Part shown: piece by piece, positions 4,534-5,258 of the stretch
How the letters are laid out: the number at the start of each line of letters is the position of its first letter
Position numbering within the stretch: the first letter of the stretch is position 1
Source of the DNA: Parcubacteria group bacterium
GTDB lineage: Bacteria > Patescibacteriota > Minisyncoccia > Minisyncoccales > CG1-02-41-26
DNA length: 5,258 bases
Assembly (NCBI GenBank): GCA_013203565.1
Contig: JABMPZ010000055.1
Location: 1-5,258 of the forward strand
Direction of reading: 5' to 3'
Notes under the pieces: model-generated
What the model was told of the DNA's origin: nothing
Database searches by the model: none
Seen by the model: only the letters and a program-made list of their open reading frames with translations
Translations under genes and position numbers: made by a program

Positions 4534-5172
4534 ATGTTAAAAAATAAAAATATGTCAAAACAAAAAGGATTTTCTACAATGTTAGTTGTTATTGTCGTGT
4601 TGGTAGTAATCACTGGTGGGGTTTTGGTTTGGCAGTATTTGCCTGGGGAGTCAGTAGATGAAGGTCAGATAGAAACAGAACAATCAGTAGTTGATGAAGA
4701 AACAGCCAATTGGCAAACTTATCGGAATGAGGAGCTGGGGTTTGAAGTGGAGTATCCGAGAATATGGCCACTTCCTCAACAGTTAGCGTTTCATTCTGAA
4801 GATTATCAATGGCAAGAGATGGGAAAAGTTGTAAGGCGGAGGGAAATAACAGCGGGAGTAAAAGTTGATATCTCTTTTGCCAAAATTCCTGAAAATATTG
4901 AATGGCGTGAATGGACCACCCTTGGAAGAGGTGCGGTTGGAGATGTGGTTTCTTCTGAGTTCGCAACAATCGGTGATAGAGAAATATATCGCATTGTTAT
5001 GGAGGGTAGCAAGACAGAGGACATTGCAGGAAGAAATTATATAGAGGTGAGGTTTACGGACCCAATTCAGGAACAAGAAGTTATTTTTATTTTATACAGC
5101 CTTACAGAGGATAGAGAGAAGAATGAGGAAATTTTTAATCAAATCATTTCCACATTTAAGTTTATTGATTAG
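4534..5172 (+). CDS. Pilin-like membrane-anchored surface protein, single-domain paralogue
   Basis: Function is unknown. The 212-residue product is a short paralogue of the protein encoded at 1044-2369. It has the same MLKNK start, QKGFST leader and helix (about residues 14-36, ending GVLVWQYLPG), an acidic linker (39-58), then one domain from NWQTY (59-63), through FEVEYP (70-75), to the shared end EIFNQIISTFKFID. It contains no cysteine, whereas the larger paralogue has twelve. An alternative start is ATG 4552 (MSKQKGFS); ATG 4534 is preferred because MLKNK is shared, the paralogues differing by a three-codon insertion here. Neither start has a clear Shine-Dalgarno sequence. It follows the toxin gene by 33 bp with no obvious promoter, so read-through transcription is possible. 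The middle differs strongly from both domains of the larger paralogue. Confidence 0.82.
   Translation: MLKNKNMSKQKGFSTMLVVIVVLVVITGGVLVWQYLPGESVDEGQIETEQSVVDEETANWQTYRNEELGFEVEYPRIWPLPQQLAFHSEDYQWQEMGKVVRRREITAGVKVDISFAKIPENIEWREWTTLGRGAVGDVVSSEFATIGDREIYRIVMEGSKTEDIAGRNYIEVRFTDPIQEQEVIFILYSLTEDREKNEEIFNQIISTFKFID
4618..4647 (+). repeat. Direct repeat, 5' module, copy 2 (identical to 1119-1148)
   Basis: Identical 30 bases encoding GVLVWQYLPG, in direct orientation about 3.5 kb from copy 1. Recombination between the copies would remove the ATPase and toxin-antitoxin genes and fuse the two surface genes in frame. Confidence 0.85.
5140..5163 (+). repeat. Domain-end repeat, copy 3 (QIISTFKF)
   Basis: Third copy of the domain-end unit at 1593 and 2337, part of the 45-base block 5128-5172 that matches 2325-2369 at 42 positions, stop codon included. 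Confidence 0.85.
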
Positions 5173-5181
5173 GTAACACGG

Positions 5182-5211
5182 GGACAGGCATTTGCTTAGT
5201 CCGTAGTTTTT
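5182..5211 (+). terminator. Probable intrinsic terminator after the surface-protein paralogue
   Basis: GGACAGGC (5182-5189), loop ATTT, GCTT and GTCC (5194-5202, with A5198 bulged) form an eight-pair stem including one G-T pair; ACG/CGT flanks could extend it. Five Ts follow at 5207-5211 after a four-base gap. The bulge and short T-tract make it imperfect, but it sits properly 10 bp after the stop codon and before the next promoter. Confidence 0.5.
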
Positions 5212-5221
5212 CTAATTGGGC

Positions 5222-5249
5222 TTGACATTGTATTTGGTATAAGTATAAT
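5222..5249 (+). promoter_or_regulatory. Consensus sigma70-type promoter for a gene beyond the window
   Basis: TTGACA (5222-5227) and TATAAT (5244-5249) are both perfect hexamers, spaced 16 bp. The predicted start is near 5256, at the window edge. It is the strongest promoter match seen here and shares GCTTGACA and AATGGG with the promoter at 2395. Confidence 0.7.
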
Positions 5250-5258
5250 GGGATTAAG

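Noticed and set aside
4552..5172. ATG 4552 as the start of the second surface gene
   Set aside because: It is possible, but the upstream ATG 4534 gives the same MLKNK beginning as the paralogue and both starts lack a better ribosome binding site; kept only as an alternative.

Overview
The window is AT-rich (by eye about one third G+C) and gene-dense, and every real gene is on the + strand. It resembles a Candidate Phyla Radiation (Patescibacteria, Parcubacteria-like) chromosome. The reasons are a RodA close in style to CPR RodA proteins, secreted proteins that start with a bare KGFST-type pilin-like anchor, a DUF433/DUF5615 toxin-antitoxin pair, and mostly weak ribosome binding sites. Long ORFs stay open without in-frame TGA, which points to the standard code 11 and not the UGA-Gly code of Gracilibacteria/SR1. 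The placement is inference from style, not a search result.

Layout: (1) 2-964, the 3' part of rodA, a SEDS peptidoglycan glycosyltransferase whose start lies outside the window. (2) 965-1043, a short gap with a promoter-like element, a TATAG triplicate and a perfect short hairpin. (3) 1044-2369, a membrane-anchored surface protein with two related domains around an eight-cysteine segment. (4) 2370-2473, a compact regulatory gap with a palindrome, a DnaA-box match, a near-consensus promoter and a 26-bp dyad. (5) 2474-3766, a COG1373-type AAA_14 + DUF4143 ATPase. (6) 3767-3887, a gap with a second copy of the hairpin and a candidate promoter/operator for the next operon. (7) 3888-4500, an overlapping two-gene toxin-antitoxin operon (DUF433 antitoxin, DUF5615 PIN-like toxin). 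(8) 4534-5172, a shorter cysteine-free paralogue of the gene at 1044. (9) 5173-5258, a probable intrinsic terminator, then a consensus promoter aimed at a gene beyond the window.

The most notable structure is the arrangement: two paralogous anchored surface-protein genes, nearly identical in DNA at their first and last codons but divergent between, bracket the ATPase and toxin-antitoxin genes. This looks like a duplicated surface-protein locus around an accessory cassette. rodA belongs to cell-wall elongation and appears to be housekeeping; nothing ties it functionally to the downstream genes. I do not see a clearly new multi-gene system. The best leads are the bracketing paralogues, the dispersed hairpin built from Shine-Dalgarno-like and anti-Shine-Dalgarno-like arms, the operator-like dyad at the ATPase start, and an unusual substitution of a normally conserved RodA motif.
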